Assembly (NCBI RefSeq): GCF_035712445.1
Contig: NZ_DASTAT010000072.1
Span: 1 to 64,000 of the forward strand
DNA length: 64,000 bases
Direction: 5' to 3'
Source of the DNA: Oligoflexus sp.
GTDB taxonomy: Bacteria; Bdellovibrionota_B; Oligoflexia; Oligoflexales; Oligoflexaceae
Position numbers and translations under genes: made by a program. Each line of letters starts with the position of its first letter. Position 1 is the stretch's first letter. Below are positions 48,061-61,059 of the stretch, in pieces. The notes beneath the pieces were generated by a model. It saw only the letters and a program-made list of their open reading frames with translations, was not told the origin of the DNA and ran no database searches.

Positions 48061-50502
48061 ATGGATACCAAGAATATACAGGCTGTCCACATTGAGGAAG
48101 AACTGAAATCCTCATTCCTGGACTACTCGATGAGCGTCATCGTATCGCGGGCCCTGCCGGATATCCGAGACGGTTTGAAACCTGTGCACCGACGCATCCT
48201 CTATGCGATGTACCAGCTGAAGAACTTTCAGAATCGACCTTATCTGAAGTCAGCGCGTATCGTCGGGGACGTGATCGGTCGCTTCCACCCGCATGGTGAT
48301 ACTGCGGTCTATGACGCCCTTGTGCGCATGGCCCAGGACTTTTCCATGCGTTATCCCCTGGCCGATGGTCAGGGCAACTTCGGTTCCGTGGACGGCGACT
48401 CTGCTGCCGCCATGCGTTACACCGAGGTTCGCCTTCAAAAATTAACCGAACTCCTTTTGCAGGACATCGAAAAGGATACGGTCGATTACGGTCCGAACTA
48501 CGACAACAAGGAGGAGGAACCCCTTGTTCTGCCTGCCAAATTCCCAAGTCTTCTGGTCAACGGAGCCAGCGGGATTGCGGTCGGCATGGCCACCAACATT
48601 CCTCCGCATAACCTGACCGAAATACTCAATGCCCTCGATGCCCTGATCGATAATCCCGATATCACGATCATGGAACTCATGGAGCATGTCAGCGGCCCTG
48701 ACTTCCCAACGGCCGGCTTGATCTATGGTCGCGCCGGCATTCAGCAGGCCTATCTCACCGGTCGTGGCGCCATCAGCATGCGGGCGCGCGCGCACGTCGA
48801 GGATATGCCCAACTCGGGCAAGCAGCGCATTATCGTGACGGAACTGCCCTACCAGGTGAACAAGGCCAAGCTCGTGGAGAAGATCGCCGAGCTGGTCAAC
48901 GAAAAGAAGATCGAAGGCATTACCGATCTGCGGGATGAATCCGCGCAGGAGGACATGCGTATCGTCATCGAGCTCCGCAAAGGCGAGATGGGCGAGATCA
49001 TTCTGAATAACCTTTTCAAACTCACACCGCTGCAGTCGAGCTTCGGCGTGAACATGGTGGCTTTGGTCAACGGTACGCCGCGTATCGTGAACCTGAAGGA
49101 CGTTCTGGAGCAGTTCTACCTGCACCGGAAGGAAGTCACCATCCGCCGCACGGCCTTTGAGCTGCGCAAGGCGGAAGAGCGTGCTCATATTTTGGAAGGT
49201 TTGAAGATTGCGGTGGAATCCATGGACGAAGTCGTCCAGCTGATCCGCAGCGCGCCCGACACTGAAAGCGCGCATCAGGGATTGGTCCAGCGCTTCAGCC
49301 TCTCCGATATTCAGGCCAAGGCCATCCTCGATATGCGCCTTGCTCGCTTGACCGGCCTGGAACGCGACAAGATTCTGGCCGAATATGCGGAAGTCATGGC
49401 GATCATCGCGGACTTGAAAGATATCCTTTCCACTCCGTCGCGGATTGTGGCGATCATCAAAGCCGAGGTGAACGAAACCCGCGAGCAGTTCGGTGATCAG
49501 CGCAAAACGGAAATCGTCAGCAGCGATGCCGATGAATTCACGATGGAAAACCTCGTCGCCGACGAGGAAGTTGCGGTCACGATTACAGTGGCTGGTTACG
49601 TGAAGCGAACCCCGCTCGAGGAAATCCGTGCTCAAAAACGCGGCGGCAAAGGCCGTTCGGGCATGAAGACCAAGACGGACGACGTGGTGAAGGACCTTTT
49701 CATCACCTCGAACCATCAGTCTATCATGTGTTTCACGGATCAGGGCCGGGTTTACGAGCTGAAAGTTTACAGGCTTCCCGAAGTCCCACTGGCCGGTCGC
49801 GGCAATCACTTTGCCAACCTGATCAAGCTGAATCCTACCGAAAAGGTGGTTTCGGTGCTGCCGGTCAAGGAGTTTAAGGAAGGCCAGTACATCATCTCTG
49901 TTACGGCCAAAGGTTATATCAAAAAAACTGACCTCATGGCTTACGCGAACCTTCGGACCACTGGTATCATTGGTCTTGGTTTGGACGAAGGCGATCGCCT
50001 GGTCGATTGTAAAATCACCTCGGGCGAGGACCACATCCTGATCGCCACCAAACTCGGCAAGGCCATCCGCTTTGACGAGAAGGAAGCCCGCCCCATGGGC
50101 CGCTCCGCGCGTGGCGTGACCGGGATCAAGTTCTCGGAAGATAACGATGAAGTTATCGGCCTTGAAGTGGTGAACAATAAGGATGCCATTCTTTCCGTCT
50201 GTGAAAACGGCTACGGAAAGCGTACTCCGATCGAGGAATATCGCGTTCAAACGCGCGCCGGCAAAGGTATCTACACCATCAAGGTCACCGAACGGAACGG
50301 CCCTGTGGTGGGTATCATGCAGGTGGCTGATGACGATCACCTTATGGTGATGACATCCGCCGGCAAGGTCATGCGCTTTACCGTGGCGGAAGTCGGCCTC
50401 ATCGGTCGTCTGACCCAGGGTGTGCGTTTGATGAACGTTGAAACCGGTGAAAAAGTCACCAGTCTTGCAAAAATTCAGGTGCTTGAAGGAGAAGAAATCT
50501 AG
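48061..50502 (+). CDS. gyrA: DNA gyrase subunit A
   Basis: DNA-cleaving subunit of gyrase, 813 residues. [30 protein letters not shown] in pieces, the catalytic Tyr in AMRYTEVRL, quinolone-pocket region [17 protein letters not shown], and a C-terminal beta-pinwheel domain with the GyrA-box QKRGGKG, which separates it from topoisomerase IV. The quinolone region has the D-T-A-V-Y form rather than D-S-A-V-Y. It follows gyrB by 17 bases. Confidence 0.97.
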   Translation: MDTKNIQAVHIEEELKSSFLDYSMSVIVSRALPDIRDGLKPVHRRILYAMYQLKNFQNRPYLKSARIVGDVIGRFHPHGDTAVYDALVRMAQDFSMRYPLADGQGNFGSVDGDSAAAMRYTEVRLQKLTELLLQDIEKDTVDYGPNYDNKEEEPLVLPAKFPSLLVNGASGIAVGMATNIPPHNLTEILNALDALIDNPDITIMELMEHVSGPDFPTAGLIYGRAGIQQAYLTGRGAISMRARAHVEDMPNSGKQRIIVTELPYQVNKAKLVEKIAELVNEKKIEGITDLRDESAQEDMRIVIELRKGEMGEIILNNLFKLTPLQSSFGVNMVALVNGTPRIVNLKDVLEQFYLHRKEVTIRRTAFELRKAEERAHILEGLKIAVESMDEVVQLIRSAPDTESAHQGLVQRFSLSDIQAKAILDMRLARLTGLERDKILAEYAEVMAIIADLKDILSTPSRIVAIIKAEVNETREQFGDQRKTEIVSSDADEFTMENLVADEEVAVTITVAGYVKRTPLEEIRAQKRGGKGRSGMKTKTDDVVKDLFITSNHQSIMCFTDQGRVYELKVYRLPEVPLAGRGNHFANLIKLNPTEKVVSVLPVKEFKEGQYIISVTAKGYIKKTDLMAYANLRTTGIIGLGLDEGDRLVDCKITSGEDHILIATKLGKAIRFDEKEARPMGRSARGVTGIKFSEDNDEVIGLEVVNNKDAILSVCENGYGKRTPIEEYRVQTRAGKGIYTIKVTERNGPVVGIMQVADDDHLMVMTSAGKVMRFTVAEVGLIGRLTQGVRLMNVETGEKVTSLAKIQVLEGEEI

Positions 50503-50795
50503 TGTCGCGGATTGATCGGCAAACGGTGGAAAAGGTGGCTTCGCTTGCTTATCTCAAGCTGAGCGAAGACGAAATCGCCTACTACCAAAAGCAGCTCGAT
50601 CGCGTCCTGGATTACATGCAGCAGCTCGACAGTGTCACCGATAGTCTGCCTGCCGATTGGCGGGCGGACCTTGTAGGACCTGTCACACCGGAAAGACCGG
50701 ATGTTGCCCGGCCTTCAAACGCCGTGGAGAAAGTTTTAAGGGCCGCTCCCAAGGTCGTTGGGACGGCCTTTCAAGTTCCTAGAATCATTGAGTAA
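50502..50795 (+). CDS. gatC: Glu-tRNA(Gln)/Asp-tRNA(Asn) amidotransferase subunit C
   Basis: Small structural subunit of the tRNA-dependent amidotransferase, 97 residues. VEKVASLAYLKLSEDE and the end block RPDVARPSNAVEKVLRAAPKVVGTAFQVPRIIE (in pieces) are typical of GatC. Start is GTG overlapping the gyrA stop by one base. Confidence 0.95.
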   Translation: MSRIDRQTVEKVASLAYLKLSEDEIAYYQKQLDRVLDYMQQLDSVTDSLPADWRADLVGPVTPERPDVARPSNAVEKVLRAAPKVVGTAFQVPRIIE

Positions 50796-50814
50796 TTGAC
50801 GGAAGAGGCCACCT

Positions 50815-52302
50815 ATGAGCGCACTCGAACCCTTGGCTCTTTCCGCTTCTCAAGTGGCTCAGGAGGTCAACGCCGGCAGCCTGAAGGCCCATGATGTGGC
50901 GGCCGCATATGCCCGGCGTGTGGAAAATCTGCACCGCGAACTCAACACTCACATCGAGTGGGATAAGGAAGCGGTGCTGAATGAAGTCGATAAGCAGCTC
51001 GCTTACATCGAAGCCGCGCGTTACGCGCAAAAATCCCTGCCGCTCGCCGGCGTGCCGATTGCCATCAAAGACAACATCATGGTCGATTCGCAGACGGTCA
51101 GCTGCGGCTCACAGCTTCTGCGCAATCATCGGGCCGCCTATGATGCGACCGTTATTCAAAAACTCAAAGCGGCCGGGGCGCTGCTCTTCGGTCGAACCAA
51201 TATGGATGAATTCGCGATGGGTTCATCCTGTGAAAACAGCAGCTACGGTCCGACGATCAATCCCTGGAATCGGCGTCATGTCGCAGGCGGATCTTCGGGT
51301 GGATCGGCGGCTGCGGTGGCGGCACGCCTTACGCCCCTCGCCCTCGGTTCGGATACCGGCGGCTCGGTGCGGCAGCCAGCCAGCTTTTGTGGGGTTGTCG
51401 GTTTAAAACCAACGTATGGTCGCGTGAGCCGTTACGGTTTGATTGCCTATGGTTCTTCGCTTGACCAGATCGGAACCTTTGCGACCTCGGTTCAGGATAC
51501 TGCGCTTCTCTATGAAGTGATCGCCGGTCATGATCCCGCGGACTCCACATCAGCCAGGATCGCTGCGCCTCAGGGCTCGCTCGCATCCACGTCTTCCTTG
51601 AAGGGCAAGAGGATTGCCATCATCAAGGAATTCATGAGCGAAGGCCTGGACGAGGACGTTCGCACGCATTTTGATCAGGCCCTCGATGTGTATCGCGCAG
51701 CGGGAGCGACGGTGGAAACCGTGTCCCTCCCCCATCTTCTGCACTGCATCCCGGTTTATTATATCATCGCGACAGCCGAGGCCTCCTCGAACCTCGCGCG
51801 TTTTGATGGCATTCGCTATGGCGTCAGGAGTCAGAAGCCAGGGCTCAGCCTGCGTGAACTCTATACGCAGTCCCGCTCCGAGGGTTTCGGTCGTGAGGTC
51901 AAGCAGCGCATTATGCTCGGCACCTATGTGCTCTCGTCCGGTTACTACGATGCCTACTATGCCAAGGCCAATCGGATTCGCGAGATGATTCGTCGGGAAA
52001 TTCAGGGGGTTTTTGAGCAGGGCTTCGATTTGATCGCCTCGCCGACCTCCCCGACCACGGCCTTTGAACTCGGACAGAAAACTCAGGATTCGCTGGCCAT
52101 GTACCTCAGCGACATCTATACGCTTGCCGCCAACCTCGCCGGAATACCCGCGCTTTCCCAGCCGATCGGCCTTTGCCGCAAGGGTTTGCCCATCGGGATG
52201 CAGCTGATGGCGCCGGCGTTTGGTGAAGAGACTTTGCTAAGGAGCGCCCAGGTCTATGAGCAGCAAATCAACGGAACAGAAAAGTTCCGACCACGGATTT
52301 AA
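50815..52302 (+). CDS. gatA: Glu-tRNA(Gln)/Asp-tRNA(Asn) amidotransferase subunit A
   Basis: Amidase-signature glutaminase subunit of 495 residues supplying ammonia to GatB. Catalytic Lys in GVPIAIKDNIMV, Ser pair in VAGGSSGGSAAAVAARL, and the nucleophile region SDTGGSVRQPASFCG. It would let the cell make Gln-tRNA or Asn-tRNA indirectly. gatB overlaps its end by 47 bases. Confidence 0.97.
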   Translation: MSALEPLALSASQVAQEVNAGSLKAHDVAAAYARRVENLHRELNTHIEWDKEAVLNEVDKQLAYIEAARYAQKSLPLAGVPIAIKDNIMVDSQTVSCGSQLLRNHRAAYDATVIQKLKAAGALLFGRTNMDEFAMGSSCENSSYGPTINPWNRRHVAGGSSGGSAAAVAARLTPLALGSDTGGSVRQPASFCGVVGLKPTYGRVSRYGLIAYGSSLDQIGTFATSVQDTALLYEVIAGHDPADSTSARIAAPQGSLASTSSLKGKRIAIIKEFMSEGLDEDVRTHFDQALDVYRAAGATVETVSLPHLLHCIPVYYIIATAEASSNLARFDGIRYGVRSQKPGLSLRELYTQSRSEGFGREVKQRIMLGTYVLSSGYYDAYYAKANRIREMIRREIQGVFEQGFDLIASPTSPTTAFELGQKTQDSLAMYLSDIYTLAANLAGIPALSQPIGLCRKGLPIGMQLMAPAFGEETLLRSAQVYEQQINGTEKFRPRI

Positions 52303-53743
52303 CAGCATCCTCTCCCGCTTCGAGCCGGTCATTGGCCTTGAGGTCCACTGCCAGCTGAAGACCGAGAGCAAACTCTTCTGCGGCTGTAAAACCAACTTCG
52401 GGGCCATGGCCAACCAAAATACCTGCCCCGTCTGCCTTGGATTGCCGGGTGTACTGCCCGTCCTCAACCACGAAGCCGTGGAATATGCCATCCGCATGGC
52501 TCTGGCCGTCGGCGCCATCATTCGGGAGCGCAGTGTTTTTGCGCGCAAACAGTATTTCTATCCGGATCTGCCCAAGGGTTATCAGCTGACCCAATACGAT
52601 CTCCCCTACTGCGAAAACGGTTCATTGACGCTCGACAACGGCCGCAAGATCACGATCCAGCGCATTCACATGGAAGAGGACGCCGGCAAAAATATTCACG
52701 GTGATAACGCCTCCTACGTGGATCTTAATCGGGCCGGCATTCCTCTCCTTGAAATCGTTTCCGCACCGGAAATCAAAAGCCCGGCCGAAGCCGCCGACTA
52801 TTTGAAAAAATTGAGGGCGATCGCCCGCTATCTCGATATCAGTGACGGAAACCTCGAAGAAGGCTCCTTCCGCTGTGATGCCAACGTTTCCCTGCGCCCG
52901 GTCGGTTCGAAAACCCTGGGGACGCGCACCGAGATTAAAAACCTCAACTCCTTTCGCAACGTGGAAAAGGCGATCACCTATGAAATCCTGCGCCAGGCGG
53001 ATGTTCTGGAAAGCGGCGACAAGGTCAAACAGGTAACACTGCAGTTTGATGCTGCCATCGGCCGCACCCTCGTCATGCGAAGCAAGGAGGATTCACCGGA
53101 TTACCGCTATTTCCCTGATCCGGATCTCGGCGCTCTCCTTATCAATGAGGCCCGCGTTCAGAACGTGCGCGCCAATATCCTTGAGCTGCCCGAGCAAAAG
53201 GTCCAGCGCTTTCAGGACACTTTCAGCATTCCCGAAGCCGATGCCCGCCAGTTGACCGAGGAAAAGGAACTGGCCGCCTTCTTTGAAGATGTCGTGCAGA
53301 AAGTCGATGGCGCCGTGGCTCCGAAAATCGTGGCCAACTGGATGCTTAGTGAATATCTGCGGGAATTCAACGCCCGCCAGTGGCATTTTGATAAACCCTT
53401 CGTGTCCAGTGAACGCTTTGCGAGGCTCTTGAAATTATTGGGTGAAGGCACCATTTCCGGCAAAATCGCCAAGGCCGTTTTCGAGGACATGGCGGCGAGC
53501 GGCTCCGATCCGGACAGCATTATCGAAGCCAAGGGCCTTGTGCAGATCAGCGACAGCGCGGCCATCAAAGCCGTTGTGGATCAGGTGATCGCCGCGCATC
53601 CCGAGCAGGTCGCGCAGTATCTCTCGGGCAAGCAAAAGGTTTACGGATTTCTGGTGGGTCAGGTTATGAAGATCTCGGCCGGACGCTTCAACCCGAACCT
53701 TCTGAACGAATGTCTGAAGGAAGCCTTGCATGGCAAGTCCTGA
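52256..53743 (+). CDS. gatB: Glu-tRNA(Gln)/Asp-tRNA(Asn) amidotransferase subunit B
   Basis: Kinase/transamidase subunit of 495 residues. VIGLEVHCQLKTESKLFCGCKTNFGA (in pieces) holds the zinc/metal-site start, NTCPVCLGLPGVLPVLN, YFYPDLPKGYQLTQYD, and the C-terminal YqeY-like domain. Its ATG is deep in gatA (47-base overlap), so expression is coupled. The next gene overlaps it by 14 bases. Confidence 0.97.
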   Translation: MSSKSTEQKSSDHGFNSILSRFEPVIGLEVHCQLKTESKLFCGCKTNFGAMANQNTCPVCLGLPGVLPVLNHEAVEYAIRMALAVGAIIRERSVFARKQYFYPDLPKGYQLTQYDLPYCENGSLTLDNGRKITIQRIHMEEDAGKNIHGDNASYVDLNRAGIPLLEIVSAPEIKSPAEAADYLKKLRAIARYLDISDGNLEEGSFRCDANVSLRPVGSKTLGTRTEIKNLNSFRNVEKAITYEILRQADVLESGDKVKQVTLQFDAAIGRTLVMRSKEDSPDYRYFPDPDLGALLINEARVQNVRANILELPEQKVQRFQDTFSIPEADARQLTEEKELAAFFEDVVQKVDGAVAPKIVANWMLSEYLREFNARQWHFDKPFVSSERFARLLKLLGEGTISGKIAKAVFEDMAASGSDPDSIIEAKGLVQISDSAAIKAVVDQVIAAHPEQVAQYLSGKQKVYGFLVGQVMKISAGRFNPNLLNECLKEALHGKS

Positions 53744-54758
53744 GCTGGAGTTGAAGAACCTCCTGCAGGCGGAACGTCAGCAGGGTTATTTCACGGCGGC
53801 TTATGTCGAATCCGGTAAGCTCGATCAGGCTCAACCGGCTTTACAGTATTTTACGGGCCCCGACGCTCGAATCTTCGACCTTGCAAGCCTCACCAAAGCC
53901 CTGGTCACAGGGCCTCTTGTCCATATCACGCTCAAGGCTGAAAATCTCGACGTGAAGGCTCCACTTGCAGCGTGGGCACCCCGAGACATCAGCCTGCCCG
54001 CGTCTCTTCTTCAGCTGACCACGGACGAGGTTTTAGGTCATGTCTCGGGTCTGCCTGCCTGGTGGAACTTTTGGATGCGTCATCTGGATGAAAGGCAGAA
54101 GCCAACCCGTGCCGATGCCTTGGGTCTCATGGAAAAGGTCTTGAATCGAATCCCTTTTGGGTCTGAAAAAAAAGATCTCTATTCCGACGTCGGCTATATC
54201 CTGCTCGGTTATCTGCTCGAAAAAAAGGCCAAAAAAAGCCTGAAACCCTGGCTTTCAGAAGCAGTATCAGAGCCTTTCGGTTACGCCCCTGATCTGAACC
54301 TTCCCAAGGAATCCTATATCCCAACCGGCTTCTGCAAAATCCGTGAGCGCGAACTGCGCGGCGAAGTCCATGATGAGAACTGCGCAGCTTTCGGCGGTAT
54401 CTCCGGTCATGCAGGCCTTTTCGGAAGTGGGCCCTCTGTCAGTCAGTATCTGAAAGCTCTGCTGCGCGATTCGATGGGCGTTCAGTATTTCGAAGCCAAT
54501 GACAAGGTCCGCCGCGACACGCAAAGGGAAGGCCTGCTCGGATTCCGCCGCGGCAACGGCGTCAGCGCGGCCCTTTTTGCAAACGGCAACAGCATGGGCC
54601 ACCTTGGTTTCACCGGAACCGCATTCTGGCTGGAATGGTCCAGCAAAAAATATGGCATCTTCCTCAGCAATCGCGTGATCAGTGGCCGCGTGTCGCCACG
54701 CATCACCGATATTCGCAGGAAGGTCTTTCAACTTCTGGATGCAAGCCTTGGCCCATGA
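53730..54758 (+). CDS. Beta-lactamase-like serine hydrolase, class C/PBP4* family
   Basis: Protein of 342 residues with the serine beta-lactamase/esterase fold. Nucleophile motif S-L-T-K in FDLASLTKALVT, second motif YSDVGY (Y-S-D in place of Y-x-N), and HLGFTGTAFW near the C-terminus in place of KTG. No signal peptide is seen, so it looks cytoplasmic and may be an esterase or peptidase instead of a drug-resistance enzyme. It overlaps gatB by 14 bases and is overlapped by the next gene by 20, so it is part of this operon. Substrate unknown. Confidence 0.8.
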   Translation: MASPELELKNLLQAERQQGYFTAAYVESGKLDQAQPALQYFTGPDARIFDLASLTKALVTGPLVHITLKAENLDVKAPLAAWAPRDISLPASLLQLTTDEVLGHVSGLPAWWNFWMRHLDERQKPTRADALGLMEKVLNRIPFGSEKKDLYSDVGYILLGYLLEKKAKKSLKPWLSEAVSEPFGYAPDLNLPKESYIPTGFCKIRERELRGEVHDENCAAFGGISGHAGLFGSGPSVSQYLKALLRDSMGVQYFEANDKVRRDTQREGLLGFRRGNGVSAALFANGNSMGHLGFTGTAFWLEWSSKKYGIFLSNRVISGRVSPRITDIRRKVFQLLDASLGP

Positions 54759-55890
54759 AACAATCGCCATCATAGGCCGCGGCCTGGCGGGACTCACGCT
54801 CGGTTTTCGCATGGTCCAGGCGGGATATCAGCCTACACTTTTCGGTGCCGCCCGCGGTCCTGACAACGCCAGTCGCTGCGCCCAGGGCATCGTCTGCAAT
54901 AAAGGCCTGATCTTCGCCGACTCGCCTTTGTTTCGTGCCAAGCTTCAAAGTTTAAAAAAGCTCGAAGATTGGCTCAGCTCTGTGGAAAAAGCCAGTGGCC
55001 TTGCCATCCCACGTACCTGGACTGGTGTGGATGAGCCCTACTGGTCTGCTGATGATTTCCAGAAAACATTTCAGCGCGTCTATCGCGGCAATTTCTGGGG
55101 CTGCTATCGGCCGCAGAATCGTCCCGCCAAAGACTGGCTCTCTGATTTCAGAACACCGGAAGGCTACGTCCACTATCCTGATGACGCCTGGTTCGATGTC
55201 GATGCCACCATGAATTCCCTGGAAAAAGCCTGCGAACTCAAAGGCGCCACATTCATCGACTCCGATGTCACCGAACTGAAAACTCTGCTCGATCGTTATG
55301 ATCACACCATCATAGCCGCCGGCGCGGGCAGCATGGAACTCTTAAAAGCGTTAAAACTCGAAGTCCCAAAATCCTTTCAGGTCGCGGGCCAGAGTCTTGT
55401 GTGGAAACACCAGCCTGAAGCCACGCCCCGTATTCTGGTCAAGGCCACACTCAGCCTTGCCGTTCTTTCTGATCGGAAAATACTCGGCTCCAGTTCGTGG
55501 AAGCCCGATCCCCATCACCCGCATGATATCGCCCTGGACCGCGATCAGCTTTTGGATCAGGGAGCAGCTGCCTTCGGCTTTCCCCGCCCATCCTCCGATG
55601 TCGTTGAATCCAATTGGGGCACGCGGCTTCGCTTTGCCGACAGAATGCCTGCGCTCGGCCTTTGGCCTGAACAGCCCAAACTCTCAGTTTTAACAGGTTT
55701 TTATAAGAACGGCCTGCAGCTGGCCGACCTCTGCGCCGAGCAGCTGCTCTGTGAACTTCAGGGAGAACCCCTGAGTGAATTTGGGGAAGCTTTTCATGTC
55801 AGCCGCTTTTTTCGAAGCGGCCGTCGTGCTCCAGGCAGTCCTCCACGGCACTGCCCCCTCAGCCGATCAGAACACAAAGCCGGCACTTAA
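54739..55890 (+). CDS. FAD-dependent oxidoreductase (DAO-like)
   Basis: Protein of about 383 residues with an N-terminal dinucleotide-binding motif IAIIGRGLAGLTLGFRM, an acid-base strand and IIAAGAGSMELL (family: ATG motif), and a C-terminal LTGFYKNGLQLADLCAEQLL, the second FAD-contact block. Fits the glycine/D-amino-acid oxidase class. ATG at 54739 chosen because the motif follows at once; this overlaps the previous gene by 20 bases. The last residues (RSGRRAPGSPPRHCPLS) look unconserved and overlap the convergent gene by 24 bases. Substrate unknown. Confidence 0.75.
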   Translation: MQALAHETIAIIGRGLAGLTLGFRMVQAGYQPTLFGAARGPDNASRCAQGIVCNKGLIFADSPLFRAKLQSLKKLEDWLSSVEKASGLAIPRTWTGVDEPYWSADDFQKTFQRVYRGNFWGCYRPQNRPAKDWLSDFRTPEGYVHYPDDAWFDVDATMNSLEKACELKGATFIDSDVTELKTLLDRYDHTIIAAGAGSMELLKALKLEVPKSFQVAGQSLVWKHQPEATPRILVKATLSLAVLSDRKILGSSSWKPDPHHPHDIALDRDQLLDQGAAAFGFPRPSSDVVESNWGTRLRFADRMPALGLWPEQPKLSVLTGFYKNGLQLADLCAEQLLCELQGEPLSEFGEAFHVSRFFRSGRRAPGSPPRHCPLSRSEHKAGT

Positions 55891-56940
55891 AAGAAGATCC
55901 GCGCCCGGTTTTGCTTCATGCTTCAGAGAGGTTTTCAGATCCTCTTCCACGGTTTTTTCCGGATTCAGGAACTGCACAAAAGGATCTTCGGACGTTCCGA
56001 GGCTGAACTTCGAAGATTGCGAGACCGGAATATAGATGACCGCGCCCAAAGTGAAATCAATCGGACCAAAGATAAAATCAAGTGTGGGCAGAAGGCGCAA
56101 GGAAAGAGCGGTCAAAGACGACTTGCCGGAATACATCACCTTGGAATCGCCATTCAAATCCGACAGCTGGGTCGCCTCGAAATTCACGGTCGAGCTATCA
56201 AACTCAAGACCATTCCCCAGACGGAAATCGACAACTCCAAAATCCACAATCAGCCAATAAAAGTCGAGCCACGCACCAAAGCCCGTACCCGTGGCCGTCG
56301 TGTCCATATACTGTTCAAAAGTATTGTCACTGTTCTCGTCATTATAGTCCGACGAAATTTTCTTCGGCAGGAACATCCGCGTGCGCAGACCGGCTGTCAG
56401 CTGAAACGAACTGATGCCGAGGCCCAGCTCCAGACCAAAGCCCAGACTTTTCACCGCCGAATCCGCCGACCACATGCTATCCACCTGGCGTCCGACCGGC
56501 GTTTCATAGATCAGGTTCTGATAGCTGATCGGTCCCACCAAAGGCAGAAGCACGAGGCCTGTCACATAGCTCTTCGGTGTATCGCTGGGTGTAGCCGGAG
56601 CGGCCGCAGCAGGATCTGCAGTAATTCCAGGCGTGCCAGGTGCCGGAGGCCCCGCTTCCACCTTGGCCATCATTCCCATCTGAATTTTCGCGAAGAGCTT
56701 GTCGCCTTTAATTTTAATAAAGGAGATCTTGGGCTTGGCCGTCCGAATGAAACTGCAGCCTACCTTCACATTGTTCGCATCATAGAAGCAGACCTTGGAC
56801 TTTTTCAGAAACTGGGTATCCGTCCCCTCATCAATCGTGATGACTTTTTTAGCAGCATCGATCTTGATGACCTTGGCGGCAAAGCCCGGTGTGGCGCTTA
56901 CGGACAAAAGGAAGATGATCCATCGAATCGTCCTGATCAC
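55867..56940 (-). CDS. Predicted outer-membrane protein with SH3-like N-terminal domain, function unknown
   Basis: Protein of about 357 residues: signal peptide (IIFLLSVSATPGFA|AKV), a small beta-rich domain of about 70 residues (KVITIDEGTDTQFLKKSKVCFY), a Pro/Ala linker (PPAPGTPGITADPAAAAPAT), then about 240 residues of alternating strands ending in LLLSAGFVF with a terminal Phe, as for BAM-inserted barrels. I chose the GTG at 56940 with GAGG nine bases before; the longer ORF start would overlap the upstream lipoprotein gene. The pair is likely co-expressed. I do not recognise a family. Confidence 0.6.
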   Translation of the reverse strand: MIRTIRWIIFLLSVSATPGFAAKVIKIDAAKKVITIDEGTDTQFLKKSKVCFYDANNVKVGCSFIRTAKPKISFIKIKGDKLFAKIQMGMMAKVEAGPPAPGTPGITADPAAAAPATPSDTPKSYVTGLVLLPLVGPISYQNLIYETPVGRQVDSMWSADSAVKSLGFGLELGLGISSFQLTAGLRTRMFLPKKISSDYNDENSDNTFEQYMDTTATGTGFGAWLDFYWLIVDFGVVDFRLGNGLEFDSSTVNFEATQLSDLNGDSKVMYSGKSSLTALSLRLLPTLDFIFGPIDFTLGAVIYIPVSQSSKFSLGTSEDPFVQFLNPEKTVEEDLKTSLKHEAKPGADLLLSAGFVF

Positions 56941-56951
56941 AGTTGTTGACC

Positions 56952-58175
56952 TCACATCTTCTTGTTGATTTTGAAATGAATCCAATCCTGAGCCGTAATC
57001 AACCAGGGAGGATAGGCAGCCCCATCTTTAAAATGAATCTGGTTGGTTTCAAAAACGAATGTCGCCAGGTACTCCCCTGCCGCCAGCTTTTGATAATGGT
57101 CATCCGGGATCACGAGTGTTTCCTGATCTATTGTATACTGACAGCGCAGAACTGTGCGGCTCGCATCCGCAGTTTTTATGACAAGTTCGTAGCGACTGAT
57201 TTCGGTGGGATAAAGGATGCTCGGAGTCAGGCGGAACGATTTCGCTCCGACATCCACCGACGGGATCACGTTGCTCAGGGCCCGGTTTCTTAAAACGACT
57301 GTTTTGTTCTCTGCATCAATCGTGCTGAGATTGGCAATATAACCGGGAGGAAAGCTTTCAAAGCTCGCGGGCGCGCCTTCCCATTTGAATTTCCAGACCC
57401 AATTCTGCTGTCGTTCAATCCCTTCATAGAACTGAACAAGACGCGTCGAGAAAAAGGGATGCTGTGTCGCCATCGCGCGACCAAAGCCATCGGTCGAGAC
57501 TTCACTCAGGCCATGCAAAGGACGCTTTTGGGCATCCTCGGCCGAAGACAGGCGTGGAAAGGGAGGATCCGATGGCGGCGCTGTTTCACTGCATTGAGTC
57601 GCCTCGTCCTGATCATAGGTCGCGCTCATCTTCGCCTTCACCTCGGAAAGCGTAGCGGTCTTCGCCAGCTGGTAGCTATAGATCTCATTGCTTTGCCGCG
57701 GCGCCACATAACGGGCGATCACGAGAAAGCCCGCCTGGACTTTATCCAGATTTTGCACCCCTTCACGGAATTCCAGCGGAAAGCCGCTGAGTGCATTCAA
57801 AGTTTTCGGCCAGACCGTGATGCGAAAGGTCAAGGGGATGCCTGCAACCAGCCCATCCGCGGTCAGCTTGATGGCTGTGGTTTGACCATCATTGGGACAG
57901 TTGAGTGTCATGGGCGCTGTGGGTGCCGGCCGACCGTTGGGATCTTCGGCCCAGTATTCCACGCGGCAGCTATGGGTTCCTTTCAGAGTGAACGAGAGAT
58001 CCCCGCTCGTCCCCGAGGGACTTCTGGCGAAACGAATCGAGCTATCATCCAGCAGGCCGAAGACCTCCTGGCTTTTCAGCTCACTCCGAATGGAATGCGG
58101 CAGCATCTTACAGGCCGCTGAAAGATTGGACAAAAATAGCACTATGAGGATGGTTCTCAACACAGGCACGCTCAA
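56952..58175 (-). CDS. Predicted lipoprotein, function unknown
   Basis: Protein of 407 residues with a signal peptide and lipobox LSAAC (Cys22). Mature part is beta-rich (DLSFTLKGTHSCRVEYWAE) with six or so scattered Cys, suggesting disulfides and periplasmic or surface exposure. No known domain recognised. The start is a TTG at 58175 by ORF extent; alternative GTG codons at 58169 and 58163 are possible and none has a clear ribosome-binding site. The next gene begins about 11 bases after its stop, so the two form a coupled pair. Confidence 0.6.
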   Translation of the reverse strand: MSVPVLRTILIVLFLSNLSAACKMLPHSIRSELKSQEVFGLLDDSSIRFARSPSGTSGDLSFTLKGTHSCRVEYWAEDPNGRPAPTAPMTLNCPNDGQTTAIKLTADGLVAGIPLTFRITVWPKTLNALSGFPLEFREGVQNLDKVQAGFLVIARYVAPRQSNEIYSYQLAKTATLSEVKAKMSATYDQDEATQCSETAPPSDPPFPRLSSAEDAQKRPLHGLSEVSTDGFGRAMATQHPFFSTRLVQFYEGIERQQNWVWKFKWEGAPASFESFPPGYIANLSTIDAENKTVVLRNRALSNVIPSVDVGAKSFRLTPSILYPTEISRYELVIKTADASRTVLRCQYTIDQETLVIPDDHYQKLAAGEYLATFVFETNQIHFKDGAAYPPWLITAQDWIHFKINKKM

Positions 58176-58278
58176 TGGAAAGCAAACGTGAGAGACGACA
58201 CTCTCATTTTAGCAACATCGAAATGACCTTAGTAGCCCCCTGCCGTGAACCCCAGTCCTGTCGCCAAAGGAAAGCACC

Positions 58279-60964
<2,686 letters not shown>

Positions 60965-61059
60965 TCGCCCTGTTTTGGAGCTTGGATCACCTTGTGCTAG
61001 ACTACCCCAAAGCCCGCGCTGGGCTTTAAAGGGCTTGAATCGGTTTCAAGGGATAAGCG

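Noticed and set aside
48442..50340. Minus-strand ORF of 632 codons opposite gyrA
   Set aside because: Same reason: a mirror of a conserved gene with His/Asp-rich meaningless sequence.
50735..50775. Hairpin with T run at the end of gatC (AAGGCCG...CGGCCTTT)
   Set aside because: It lies in the coding sequence of gatC before its stop, with gatA following closely; likely chance base pairing.
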